Source: a bacterium
GTDB taxonomy: Bacteria > Patescibacteriota > Minisyncoccia > Phycocordibacterales > UBA5272
Reading direction: 5' to 3'
Length of the DNA stretch: 42,926 nt
NCBI GenBank assembly: GCA_023267535.1
Contig: JAHFNC010000006.1
Span: forward strand, 1 to 42,926
The notes under the pieces were generated by a model. That model searched no databases. It saw only the letters and a list, made by a program, of their open reading frames with translations, and was not told the DNA's origin. Every line of letters begins with the position of its first letter. Positions within the stretch are counted from its first letter, which is position 1. Both the position numbers and the translations under genes were made by a program. Below, in pieces: positions 17,836 to 26,019 of the stretch.

Positions 17836-17858
17836 GCCAATCCAAAAGATTGGCTTTT
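17836..17858 (+). terminator. Intrinsic terminator after the Cys-rich gene
   Basis: GCCAATC and GATTGGC form a 7-bp stem with a 5-nt loop, followed by TTTTCATTT. A smaller hairpin (GTCCT/AGGAC) lies just upstream at about 17819-17831. Confidence 0.7.
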
Positions 17859-17924
17859 CATTTGCAAAATTTTTATAAGTGAAGTTGTAATCTATCTGCC
17901 GACAGGCAGACAACGAAGATAAGA

Positions 17925-20552
17925 TTATTTTTTGCGTTTTAATACCTTTTTTAAATATTGTCCTGTATAAGATTTTATATTTGATGCCACTTGCTCTGGC
18001 GTTCCAACTGCTACAATCTTTCCACCCCCTATTCCACCTTCTGGACCAATATCAATAATATAATCAGCACATTTAATAATATCTAAATTATGTTCAATTA
18101 AGACAACAGTATTACCATGATTAACCAATTTATTCAGAATTTCAATTAATTTTAATACATCTTCATAATGAAGACCGATTGAGGGTTCGTCTAAAAGATA
18201 AATAGTTTTCTCAGTGTGTTGTCTATATAATTCAGAAGAGATTTTTACACGCTGTGCTTCTCCACCTGATAAAGTTGTAGCTGATTGTCCGAGTTCAAGA
18301 TACGAAAGACCGACATCGTTTAATGTTTTTATTCTATCGTGTACCGCCGGTATTTCACTAAAGAATGAAAGAGCCTCTTCCACTGTCATTTTTAAAATAT
18401 CATAAATATTTTTTCCTTTATATTTTACCTCAAGAGTTTCTTTAGTAAATCTCTTTCCACGACAAACATCACACTCCACATAAACTGTTGGCAAAAAGTG
18501 CATCTCAACAGCAATCTCACCATTCCCCTGACAAACTTCACATCTTCCCCCTTTAACATTAAAAGAAAAACGGGAGGCTTTCCAACCACGAATCCTAGAC
18601 TCTTCACTAAAAGCAAACAAATCTCTGATGTGAGTCCACGCGCCAGTATATGTTGCTGGATTAGAACGTGGTGTTCTACCAATTGGGGACTGGTCAATTA
18701 AAACCGTGCGAGATAAATATTCTGTACCAGAAAAATCTGTGCAATTATAAATCTTCGCAGTTCTATGTCTTCTTTCTAATTTAGCCAGTAGGTTACGATG
18801 TAGTATTTCGTACATCAAAGAACTTTTACCAGAACCAGAAACCCCAGTAATGACATTAAATTTCCCAAGCGGAAGGGTGACATTCATATCTTTAATATTA
18901 AATATATTTCCACCTTTAACTTTTATTGACCCCTTATCTTGTTGTCTTCTATTTTCGGGAATAGGAATACTTTTTTCTCCGCGCAAATAAGCAAGTGTGG
19001 AACTACCCGATTTATTTCTTGGAGCAGTTAGAAGTTCTTCTAAATAATCAGAAACAACAACCTCTCCACCGTGTATTCCGGCAAGTGGTCCGATATCCAC
19101 AATAAAATCAGATGCGAAAATAGTGTCTTCATCATGTTCAACCACAATAATAGTGTTACCAATATCTCTTAAGTGAGTTAGAGTTTTTATTAATCTTTCA
19201 TTATCCCTTTGATGAAGTCCAATAGTTGGCTCATCTAACACATATAAAGCTCCAACTAATTTAGATCCAAGTTGGGAAGCTAATCTTATTCTTTGAGCTT
19301 CTCCTCCAGACAAAGTGTCCGCTTTTCTATTTAATGACAAATAATCAAGTCCAACATTTAACATAAACTCCAATCTTGATTCAATTTCTTTTATAACAAC
19401 AGAAGCAATTTCTTGCTCTTTCTTAGTTAGGGGCAACTTTTCAAAATAACTTTGTGCATCTCTAATAGACAAAGCGGTGATATCTACAATGTTTAGTTTT
19501 TCTTTGTCATCCAAAAAAACATTGAGTGCCTCATTACGCAATCTTTTACCGTGACAATCATCACATTCATCCAATCCTCCAAAATATTTTGTTCCAAGAC
19601 CGTTACAAGTAGGACAAGCTCCGTACGGAGAATTAAAAGAAAACAGCCTTGGTTCTATTTCTGGAAATGAAAATCCACAATTACTACAAGAAAATTTGCT
19701 ACTCATGATTGTTCTGTCTCCCAAAATATCAACTTCAAGTAGTCCGTCGGACTCTTGCACCGCTCTTTCTATAGCTTCTGATAATCTGATTAGCGCATCT
19801 TTTTCAGATTGTCTGTTTTTGAAACTATCAATTGAAATTGAATCAATCACAATTGAGATTTCGTGCTTTTTATTTTTAGATAAAATTATCTGTTCACGAA
19901 GGCTCTTTCTTTCTCCGTCTACTAATGCCTCTGTATAACCCTTACCCAAGAAGTCATAAAGTAATTGATAGTATTCGCCTTTTCTTCCACGGACGACGGG
20001 AGATAAAATATGAACTTCTTCAGAAGAAAACTCGACACCTAAAACTTCCTTCTTAACTTTCTTACCCGTCTTTGCAGTCAGATAATCAACGGCTTTTATT
20101 TTTTCTAAAATAAAATTCATTATTTCTTCGTTAGAAAGTTTTTGAATTTTTGAGCCACATTCCACACAATAAGGCTTTCCAACTCTGGCATATAAAACTC
20201 TTAAATAATCATAGATTTCGGTTATGGTGGCTACTGTTGACCTTGGGTTTCTTCCAGCTGATTTTTGATCAATAGATATAGCCGGTGATAATCCGACAAT
20301 CTCATCAACGTCCGGCTTTTGCATTTGATTCAAAAATTGCCTAGCATAAGCCGAAAGAGATTCAACATATCTTCTTTGTCCTTCAGCAAAGATGGTGTCA
20401 AAAGCCAGGGATGATTTGCCACTGCCAGAAAGACCGGTGAAAACAACCATTTTATGTCTTGGTATTTCAACAGTAATATTTTTCAAGTTATGAGTTCTAG
20501 CTCCTTTAACGATTATTGATTCTATGTGGTTTTTATCGTCTTTTTTAGTCAT
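17925..20552 (-). CDS. uvrA: Excinuclease ABC subunit A
   Basis: UvrA is the damage-recognition ATPase of nucleotide excision repair. The 875-residue protein has two ABC ATPase modules: Walker A GLSGSGKSSLAFDT and GVSGSGKSSL, signature motifs LSGGEAQRIRLASQLG and LSGGEAQRVKISSEL, and Walker B YVLDEPTIGLHQRD and YLLDEPSIGLHYED. Zinc modules include CSNCGFSFPEIEPRLFSFN with ACPTCNGLG, and RCEVCQGNG with ECDVCRGKRF. It is a little shorter than E. coli UvrA (940). TATAAT lies 11 nt before the ATG, so the leader would be about 4 nt. Confidence 0.97.
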   Translation of the reverse strand: MTKKDDKNHIESIIVKGARTHNLKNITVEIPRHKMVVFTGLSGSGKSSLAFDTIFAEGQRRYVESLSAYARQFLNQMQKPDVDEIVGLSPAISIDQKSAGRNPRSTVATITEIYDYLRVLYARVGKPYCVECGSKIQKLSNEEIMNFILEKIKAVDYLTAKTGKKVKKEVLGVEFSSEEVHILSPVVRGRKGEYYQLLYDFLGKGYTEALVDGERKSLREQIILSKNKKHEISIVIDSISIDSFKNRQSEKDALIRLSEAIERAVQESDGLLEVDILGDRTIMSSKFSCSNCGFSFPEIEPRLFSFNSPYGACPTCNGLGTKYFGGLDECDDCHGKRLRNEALNVFLDDKEKLNIVDITALSIRDAQSYFEKLPLTKKEQEIASVVIKEIESRLEFMLNVGLDYLSLNRKADTLSGGEAQRIRLASQLGSKLVGALYVLDEPTIGLHQRDNERLIKTLTHLRDIGNTIIVVEHDEDTIFASDFIVDIGPLAGIHGGEVVVSDYLEELLTAPRNKSGSSTLAYLRGEKSIPIPENRRQQDKGSIKVKGGNIFNIKDMNVTLPLGKFNVITGVSGSGKSSLMYEILHRNLLAKLERRHRTAKIYNCTDFSGTEYLSRTVLIDQSPIGRTPRSNPATYTGAWTHIRDLFAFSEESRIRGWKASRFSFNVKGGRCEVCQGNGEIAVEMHFLPTVYVECDVCRGKRFTKETLEVKYKGKNIYDILKMTVEEALSFFSEIPAVHDRIKTLNDVGLSYLELGQSATTLSGGEAQRVKISSELYRQHTEKTIYLLDEPSIGLHYEDVLKLIEILNKLVNHGNTVVLIEHNLDIIKCADYIIDIGPEGGIGGGKIVAVGTPEQVASNIKSYTGQYLKKVLKRKK

Positions 20553-20563
20553 ATCAAACGCAT

Positions 20564-20592
20564 ATTATACAACAAAATAAGCATTTTGTCTT
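20564..20592 (-). promoter_or_regulatory. Promoter of uvrA
   Basis: On the minus strand AAGACA (20592-20587), a 17-bp spacer and TATAAT (20569-20564) precede the ATG at 20552 by 11 nt. This predicts a leader of only about 4 nt. Confidence 0.55.
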
Positions 20593-20601
20593 TACAAATT
20601 A

Positions 20602-20632
20602 AAATGACCAAGCCTGTAAGGCTTGGTCATTT
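20602..20632 (-). terminator. Intrinsic terminator after the 177-residue gene
   Basis: AAATGACCAAGCC and GGCTTGGTCATTT form a perfect 13-bp stem with a 5-nt loop. On the minus strand a T-rich tract (TTTTAATTT) ends it. It separates the upstream membrane-anchored protein gene from uvrA. Confidence 0.8.
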
Positions 20633-20644
20633 ATAGACAAAAAA

Positions 20645-21178
20645 CTATTTAACCTTCACCGAAGAGATAATGTCATCTACTTCTTTTTGATGGGTTTTTC
20701 TACCCTCAACAACAATTAACCACTTACCATCTTTTGCTTTAGCGATATACCAATTAGTTCCGGCAGAACTTGTAACTTCCCATGTATAATCACCAGACAC
20801 AACTTCTCCTGATGGATCAATAACAGAAACGTGTGGTGCGATTATTTCTGATAAATAATCATCTGGTGTGTATCCTCTATCTCCCTCGTAACTGAAATAT
20901 ACAGAAGAATAAAATGGAGTTGATTCATCAGAAATCCTGACTAATGCCCCGTCGAATGTTGTTGTAGCTATAGCATCAGCTGGAAGATTGAAATTATAAG
21001 AAATATTTTTCTCTGCTTCTGGAAATCTTTTGACATCATAAGAAAATGGAACTGTTTTTAATAAATAACTAACTTGGTTATTCGTTTTATGTTTTGAATT
21101 TTGATTTATCTTGTAACCGGTAAAAACAACTACTGCTAAAAGTGCCACTCCTAGAATCACAGAAATATATGTTTTCAT
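20645..21178 (-). CDS. Membrane-anchored protein of unknown function
   Basis: A 177-residue protein with one N-terminal membrane helix (residues 4-22, YISVILGVALLAVVVFTGY) and a soluble domain of about 150 residues facing outside. The domain looks rich in beta strand (AIATTTFDGALVRISD, then SGDYTWEVTSSAGTNWYIAK). It resembles the many anchored extracytoplasmic proteins of this lineage, but no family is recognised. TATAAT lies 8 nt before the ATG without an SD. It lies between uvrB and uvrA but has its own promoter and terminator, so a repair role is not implied. Confidence 0.75.
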   Translation of the reverse strand: MKTYISVILGVALLAVVVFTGYKINQNSKHKTNNQVSYLLKTVPFSYDVKRFPEAEKNISYNFNLPADAIATTTFDGALVRISDESTPFYSSVYFSYEGDRGYTPDDYLSEIIAPHVSVIDPSGEVVSGDYTWEVTSSAGTNWYIAKAKDGKWLIVVEGRKTHQKEVDDIISSVKVK

Positions 21179-21186
21179 ATGCCGGT

Positions 21187-21192
21187 ATTATA
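21187..21192 (-). promoter_or_regulatory. -10 box of the 177-residue gene (leaderless arrangement)
   Basis: TATAAT on the minus strand ends 8 nt before the ATG at 21178. No SD is present. Confidence 0.55.
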
Positions 21193-21252
21193 CGCTTTAA
21201 ATTTGGGGCTAGCAAAGATTGACAATGTGTGAAAATTTGTGTTATTTCGAAA

Positions 21253-23271
21253 CTACATCTTTGATTTTAATATCTCTATTTCATCTCTTAATATGGCCGC
21301 CGTCTCAAAATCTAAAATTTTTACAGCTTCTTTCATTTGCTTCTCTTTTAATTTTAATAGTTTGTTTGGATTTTTAGCAAATAATTTTTTATCAATTTCT
21401 AATTCTTGATTAATTGCTCTGTCGTGTTCTTTTTGTAGCCCATCAGTAATATCTTTTATATTCTTTTTAATCGTCTGTGGAGTAATGTTATGTTCTTTAT
21501 TATAAGCCGCTTGAATTGTGCGACGACGAGAGGTTTCACCAATTGCTCTTTCAAGTGAGCCTGTCATATTATCAGCATATAGAATTACCCTACCTTCAGA
21601 ATTACGAGCAGCACGACCAATAGTTTGAATAAGTGATGTCTCACTTCTTAAAAACCCTTCTTTATCAGCATCAAGTATTCCAATCAATGTTACTTCTGGT
21701 AAATCAAGACCTTCACGAAGAAGGTTTACTCCAACCAAGCAATCAAATTTTCCTCTTCTGAAGCTTGTTAGTATTTGTATTCTATCCATTGTCTTTATAT
21801 CGCTGTGTAAATATTCAGCTTTTACACCCTCTCCCTTCAAATATTCAGACAAGCTCTCAGCCATCTTTTTTGTTAGTGTGGTAGCAAGAACACGACCTCC
21901 TTTTTTAATATCTTTTATAGCTTCATCAATAAAATCATGAATCTGACCTTTGTATTTTCCTTTTACTCCGATGGGACGAACGGAAAGCTCTGGATCAAGT
22001 AGTCCAGTTGGACGAATTATCTGTTCTACAATCTGTTCTGAATTTTCTCTTTCATAAGTAGACGGTGTAGCTGAAACATAAATGACTTCATTAATACGCT
22101 CTTGGAATTCCTCATACTTAAGGGGGCGATTATCTTTAGCCGAAGGCAAACGAAAACCATATTCAACCAAGGTATTTTTTCTTGATTGATCTCCAGCATA
22201 CATACCGTGCAATTGTGGGAGCGTTACATGAGACTCATCAATGACAGTCAAAAATTCTGGTTTACCATTTTTGTCATGTGGAAAATATTCCAATAAAGTG
22301 TCTGGTGCTACACCGGCTTTTTTACCAGATAAATGTCTGGAATAATTTTCAATTCCCTGACAAAAACCAGCTTCGCGAATCATGGCCACATCATATTTGG
22401 TGCGTCTTCTTAATCTTTCTATTTCTAAAATCTTCCCCTCTTTTTCTAAAACTTTAAGTCTGTCTTCTAATTCTTTTAAAATAGTTTTTATTGCTCTTTC
22501 TCTAGTTGGTAAGTCAGAAATAAAATGTTTAGCTGGAAAAATAAAATAATTTTCTACTTCTTTCAAAATTTTCATTGATACTGGGTCGGTTACTGTTAAG
22601 GATGAAATTTTATTACCTTCAATTTGAATTTGAAGCATAACAGTTTCGGAAACCGGCATAACATCAAGTCTGTTTCCAATGGCTCGAAATGTTCCTGGTG
22701 ATAAGTCGGCATTTGTTCTCTCATAATAAATATTTACAAGTTTTTGCATAAGCAAAACTTTACTCACTGGATCTCCAACACTTAATTTCATATTCTCTCT
22801 TTCGTATTCAACAGGAGAACCAAGACCGTAAATACAAGAAACCGATGCAACAATAATCACATCTTTTCTAGTAAGTAATGCTTGGGTGGAGGCGTGACGT
22901 AATCTATCTATTTCTTCGTTGATTTGAGCATCTTTTTCAATATAAGTATCAGTCACTGGCATATACGCTTCTGGTTGATAATAGTCATAATAAGAAACGA
23001 AATAATGCACGGCAGCATCTGGAAAAAACTCTCTGAACTCTTGGGCAAGTTGAGCGGCTAAAGTTTTATTATGAGCAACAACTAGCGTTGGTCTTTGCAC
23101 TTTATCTATCACGCTGGCAATGGTAAAAGTTTTACCAGTTCCAGTTGCCCCAAGCAATGTTTGTTTCTTCATTCCCTTATTAAGTCCAGTAACTAATTGC
23201 AAAACCGCCTTGGGCTGATCGCCAGCTGGAATAAAACCTTTCAATACAAATTTTCCTTCGTTTCTTGACAT
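21253..23271 (-). CDS. uvrB: Excinuclease ABC subunit B
   Basis: UvrB is the helicase-like damage-verification subunit that loads UvrC. From the ATG at 23271 it has 672 residues, the usual length. It shows Walker A LLGATGTGKTFTIASVI, the beta-hairpin region YYDYYQPEAYMPVTDTYIEKD, DESHVTLPQ, the helicase motifs EGLDLPEV and QTIGRAARN, and a C-terminal UVR motif (KLKEKQMKEAVKILDFETAA). A longer TTG start at 23343 is possible but would add 24 unusual residues. TGTTATAAT 12 nt upstream supports the ATG. Confidence 0.97.
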   Translation of the reverse strand: MSRNEGKFVLKGFIPAGDQPKAVLQLVTGLNKGMKKQTLLGATGTGKTFTIASVIDKVQRPTLVVAHNKTLAAQLAQEFREFFPDAAVHYFVSYYDYYQPEAYMPVTDTYIEKDAQINEEIDRLRHASTQALLTRKDVIIVASVSCIYGLGSPVEYERENMKLSVGDPVSKVLLMQKLVNIYYERTNADLSPGTFRAIGNRLDVMPVSETVMLQIQIEGNKISSLTVTDPVSMKILKEVENYFIFPAKHFISDLPTRERAIKTILKELEDRLKVLEKEGKILEIERLRRRTKYDVAMIREAGFCQGIENYSRHLSGKKAGVAPDTLLEYFPHDKNGKPEFLTVIDESHVTLPQLHGMYAGDQSRKNTLVEYGFRLPSAKDNRPLKYEEFQERINEVIYVSATPSTYERENSEQIVEQIIRPTGLLDPELSVRPIGVKGKYKGQIHDFIDEAIKDIKKGGRVLATTLTKKMAESLSEYLKGEGVKAEYLHSDIKTMDRIQILTSFRRGKFDCLVGVNLLREGLDLPEVTLIGILDADKEGFLRSETSLIQTIGRAARNSEGRVILYADNMTGSLERAIGETSRRRTIQAAYNKEHNITPQTIKKNIKDITDGLQKEHDRAINQELEIDKKLFAKNPNKLLKLKEKQMKEAVKILDFETAAILRDEIEILKSKM

Positions 23272-23293
23272 AATCGATTTTAAATTATAACAT
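23265..23293 (+). promoter_or_regulatory. Promoter of the 107-residue membrane protein gene
   Basis: TTGACA (23265-23270), a 17-bp spacer and TAACAT (23288-23293) give a plausible sigma-70 promoter. Its predicted leader of about 36 nt ends in a strong SD. It overlaps the divergent uvrB promoter. Confidence 0.5.
23284..23289 (-). promoter_or_regulatory. Extended -10 box of uvrB
   Basis: TGTTATAAT on the minus strand is an extended -10 whose hexamer ends 12 nt before the uvrB ATG at 23271. The leader would be about 5 nt and has no SD. Confidence 0.5.
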
Positions 23294-23335
23294 AAAAACC
23301 AGCTTTGTTCTTCAAACAGGAAATGGGGAGGTAAT

Positions 23336-23659
23336 ATGACCAAAGGACAATCTGGCTACGAGGGCGAAGGTCCGGAATGGTTATCTAAAACCAAAAACGA
23401 AAATGACATTATTGAAGTTAACAACGAAACAATGCTGGCCATGGGTGCGCTTGTTTGCGCAATCATACTTATGGCGTCGGTTGCGTTTTTGTATTTTTAT
23501 TTCTCTGATAGACGCATTGATGTGTTTGCAATAAAAGAAACAATTAAGTACGTCATCTTTACTTTCATTGTAATTTTTTGTTTTTCCGCCGTCTATTCCA
23601 ACCTTTTTGAAAAAGAAAAAAACATAGAGGGTGGCAAAGAAATAGAGGAAGTCGTTTAA
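23336..23659 (+). CDS. Small membrane protein of unknown function (107 residues)
   Basis: A strong SD (GGGGAGG, 4 nt before the ATG) precedes MTKGQSGYEGEGPEW. The protein has a polar N-terminus, then two membrane helices at about residues 34-55 (AMGALVCAIILMASVAFLYF) and 68-86 (YVIFTFIVIFCFSAVYSN), and a charged C-terminus (EKEKNIEGGKEIEEVV). No family is recognised. It is divergent from uvrB, convergent with tgt, and has its own promoter and a near-perfect terminator, so it is a single-gene unit. Confidence 0.75.
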   Translation: MTKGQSGYEGEGPEWLSKTKNENDIIEVNNETMLAMGALVCAIILMASVAFLYFYFSDRRIDVFAIKETIKYVIFTFIVIFCFSAVYSNLFEKEKNIEGGKEIEEVV

Positions 23660-23667
23660 CATCCACA

Positions 23668-23697
23668 GGTGCAAAGCAGAAGCTTTGCACCATTTTT
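23668..23697. terminator. Intrinsic terminator between the small membrane gene and tgt
   Basis: GGTGCAAAGC and GCTTTGCACC form a perfect 10-bp stem with an AGAA loop, followed by ATTTTTGTTT. It serves the plus-strand gene and may also stop tgt transcripts. Confidence 0.85.
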
Positions 23698-23701
23698 GTT
23701 T

Positions 23702-24931
23702 CTAAACTTTTACTCCGTAATATCTTTTTATAAACTCATCTTTGAATTTTATAAATGTCCCTCTCTCTAAATTCTCTCTGGCGTCATCTACTAATTGCGT
23801 AATAAATTTTAAATTATGTATTGAAGCGAGCGTTGAAGCCAGTATTTCATTTGATCTAAATAAGTGTGATAAATAACTTTTTGTATATTTATGTGTATAC
23901 CAAGATTCATTTTCTGAAATTGGTGACATGTCATCTTTATATTTAGCATTATTAATATTTATTCTACCGTCATAAGTATAAAGTGCTCCATTTCTAGCAA
24001 TACGAGTTGGTGCTACGCAATCAAAAGTGTCAATTCCATTTTCAATAGCCATCAAAATATCAATTGGTTCACCTATTCCAAGTAAATGACGCGGTTTATT
24101 TTCTGGCAACTCTTCACACACCCATCTAACCGCCGTTCCCATATCCTCTTTTGTAAAACTTCCGCCAATTCCATAACCATCAAAATTCATAGCGCCTAAT
24201 ACTTTAGCGGACTCTTTTCGTAAATCTTCATACGCTCCACCTTGCACGACACCAAACAAGGCTTGCTCCATGCCAGTTGCTTTAGATACTCCTAATCTTT
24301 TATGTTCATCTAAACTTCTTTTTGCCCAACGGTGAGTTCTTTCCATTGCTTCTACTTGATAATCTTTTGGAGACAATGGGGAAGTGCATTCATCAAACGC
24401 AAAAAAAATATCAGCTCCTAAATTATGTTGTATCTGCATACTGACCTCTGGTGTAAATTTATGTGTTCCACCATCTATTATAGATTTAAAAGTCACTCCA
24501 TCTTCATCAATGATTGCTAATTTTTCGTGATTACTTTCCTCTTCTTCGTTTCTTAAATCATAAGCCGATAATTCTTCTGATGTTGCCACCTTTGAAACTC
24601 CTCTGCCTAAAGCTTGTCCTAATGAAAATACTTGAAATCCTCCCGAATCAGTAAATGTTGGTCCGTCCCAGTTCATCATCTTTCCAAAACCACCATGCTT
24701 TGCAATAATTTCATCCCCTGGTTCTAAATACAAATGATAAGTGTTAGCTAGCACCGCTTGAGCACCGACAAAATCTTTTACTTGTTCTGGATTAAGAGCC
24801 TTAACAGTTGCCTTCGTTCCAACAACAATAAAAGCAGGAGTCTTGATGTCTCCGTGCGGAGTATGAATAATACCAGTACGAGCAAGAGGTGCTTCATTAC
24901 TGTTTTTTTCTATTTCAAATGAAAATGACAT
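23702..24931 (-). CDS. tgt: tRNA-guanine transglycosylase, zinc ligands substituted
   Basis: Tgt exchanges guanine 34 of certain tRNAs for a queuosine precursor or queuine. The 409-residue protein keeps GTKATVKAL, the motif TDSGGFQVFSLG with catalytic Asp, the nucleophile region DTFDCVAPTRIARNGALYTYDG, and HNLKF. The usual zinc motif ENCDCYTCRNYSRAYLHHL reads ENESWYTHKYTKSYLSHL (about 338-355), so the three Cys ligands are Glu, Trp and His. The base-pocket loop usually read as IGGLSVGE is IGGSFTKE. The ATG at 24931 is preferred over GTG at 24946, which overlaps a TATAGT box. Confidence 0.93.
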   Translation of the reverse strand: MSFSFEIEKNSNEAPLARTGIIHTPHGDIKTPAFIVVGTKATVKALNPEQVKDFVGAQAVLANTYHLYLEPGDEIIAKHGGFGKMMNWDGPTFTDSGGFQVFSLGQALGRGVSKVATSEELSAYDLRNEEEESNHEKLAIIDEDGVTFKSIIDGGTHKFTPEVSMQIQHNLGADIFFAFDECTSPLSPKDYQVEAMERTHRWAKRSLDEHKRLGVSKATGMEQALFGVVQGGAYEDLRKESAKVLGAMNFDGYGIGGSFTKEDMGTAVRWVCEELPENKPRHLLGIGEPIDILMAIENGIDTFDCVAPTRIARNGALYTYDGRININNAKYKDDMSPISENESWYTHKYTKSYLSHLFRSNEILASTLASIHNLKFITQLVDDARENLERGTFIKFKDEFIKRYYGVKV

Positions 24932-24944
24932 AATAATTCGTCTC

Positions 24945-24950
24945 ACTATA
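24945..24950 (-). promoter_or_regulatory. -10 box of tgt
   Basis: TATAGT on the minus strand lies 13 nt before the ATG at 24931. It overlaps the alternative GTG start, so that start could not lie in the mRNA. Confidence 0.4.
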
Positions 24951-24966
24951 GCAAAAAAACTCTGGT

Positions 24967-24995
24967 TTGACTATATTCTCTTTTACTTGTAAAGT
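24967..24995 (+). promoter_or_regulatory. Promoter of the HD hydrolase gene
   Basis: TTGACT (24967-24972), a 17-bp spacer and TAAAGT (24990-24995) predict a start near 25002 and a leader of about 38 nt with an SD. Confidence 0.55.
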
Positions 24996-25039
24996 GCTTA
25001 CAGTTGCTCCCTGTAATTCAACCAAAAGAGAGGTCTGTG

Positions 25040-25645
25040 ATGAATAATTTTCTTCATCTTCACATGCCTCCTTTTTTGGAGGCAAAACATTACATTCATT
25101 TTAAGCCAAGCGAAATAACGCAAATAAATTGGGCTTATGCTTATGCTCATACAGTGCTTTACGGTCAAATGCGAAAAAACGGCACGCTGTATATCGAGCA
25201 TCCTGTCAGAATGGTTTCAATTCAATTAGACAGGTTAAAAGTCTACGATGCCGAGCTTTCTCTTATTCTTATTTTCCACGACGTTGATGAAGAGTCAGAG
25301 CTTATGTTCGTTAGCGACACCGTTGGCGCTTGGTTTGGTCTAAAACAAAAGCACCATATGGGAATGCTGACCAAAACAAAAGAGAATGAATCAACTTACT
25401 TAAGTGCTATCATCAATTCTGGAAATTGGCGACTTATTTTGGCAAAGCTAATAGACAGAACAGACAACATGGAAACACTCGCCGGACTTGAAGTTGATTT
25501 TCAGAAGAAACAAGCTAAGGAGACGAGAGAGCTTTTCCTTGACATGTGTAAGGTTTTGGAAAAAGTAATTCCGGTAGAATACAGAGAAGTTCCAAAAATA
25601 ATTCATAAACGATTAGCTGTTCTTTGCGAACAATACGGATGTTAA
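25040..25645 (+). CDS. HD-domain hydrolase resembling the RSH ppGpp hydrolase domain
   Basis: A 201-residue protein consisting of an HD fold. The motifs YIEHPVRMVS (H54), LIFHDVDEES (H80, D81) and KLIDRTDNMETL (D139) match the metal-binding pattern of the RelA/SpoT hydrolase domain (YIEHP, HDVxED, KLADRxHNM). No synthetase domain is present, as in small alarmone hydrolases, so it may remove (p)ppGpp or a related nucleotide. The start is ATG at 25040 with AGAGAGG as SD. A TTG at 25004 would lie next to the predicted transcription start. It is a single-gene unit with promoter and terminator. Confidence 0.8.
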   Translation: MNNFLHLHMPPFLEAKHYIHFKPSEITQINWAYAYAHTVLYGQMRKNGTLYIEHPVRMVSIQLDRLKVYDAELSLILIFHDVDEESELMFVSDTVGAWFGLKQKHHMGMLTKTKENESTYLSAIINSGNWRLILAKLIDRTDNMETLAGLEVDFQKKQAKETRELFLDMCKVLEKVIPVEYREVPKIIHKRLAVLCEQYGC

Positions 25646-25680
25646 GAACCTCAAACTAGTAAGTGAGAGGTTCTTTTTTA
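25644..25680 (+). terminator. Intrinsic terminator after the HD hydrolase gene
   Basis: AAGAACCTC and GAGGTTCTT form a 9-bp stem with a 14-nt loop, then a T run. It starts at the stop codon. Confidence 0.8.
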
Positions 25681-25683
25681 TTT

Positions 25684-26016
25684 TTATCTAACAAGCAATA
25701 ACACAAGACCCAAGACGCAGAAAGTTGTTGCAAGAATTTGTAATGTTGATAACTGTTCGTGTACAAACAGTGTCCCAATAATAACAACTGCCACTATATT
25801 TATAGTTACCGTTATTGTAGTTGCTGTATTTAAATTTTCACTTTTTAAAAAATATCCGTAACCTGTCAAACTAATAACATAAAAAATCATTGCAACTAAC
25901 CAATACAAGAAACTGTATCCTTGCCAAGAATTTCCTAGTATCATCCATTTATTCATAAAAAAGTCCCCCGCTGCCATTCCCAATCCGATAATTAAAGAAA
26001 ATAATACTATAGCCAT
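25684..26016 (-). CDS. Four-helix EamA/SMR-like membrane protein
   Basis: A 110-residue protein with four hydrophobic helices (residues 3-18, 35-55, 63-83 and 90-109), the size and spacing of small multidrug resistance or half-EamA transporters. The stretch TVTINIVAVVIIGTLFVHEQ, then LSTLQILATTFCVLGLVLLL, resembles the last two helices of the drug/metabolite transporter superfamily. The substrate is unknown. It starts 3 bp after the stop of the DUF2090 gene, so the two form an operon. Confidence 0.75.
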   Translation of the reverse strand: MAIVLFSLIIGLGMAAGDFFMNKWMILGNSWQGYSFLYWLVAMIFYVISLTGYGYFLKSENLNTATTITVTINIVAVVIIGTLFVHEQLSTLQILATTFCVLGLVLLLVR

Positions 26017-26019
26017 AAA

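Noticed and set aside
21253-23343. UvrB starting at TTG 23343
   Set aside because: It would add 24 residues not seen in UvrB and overlap the SD of the divergent gene. The ATG at 23271 has the -10 box at the right place.
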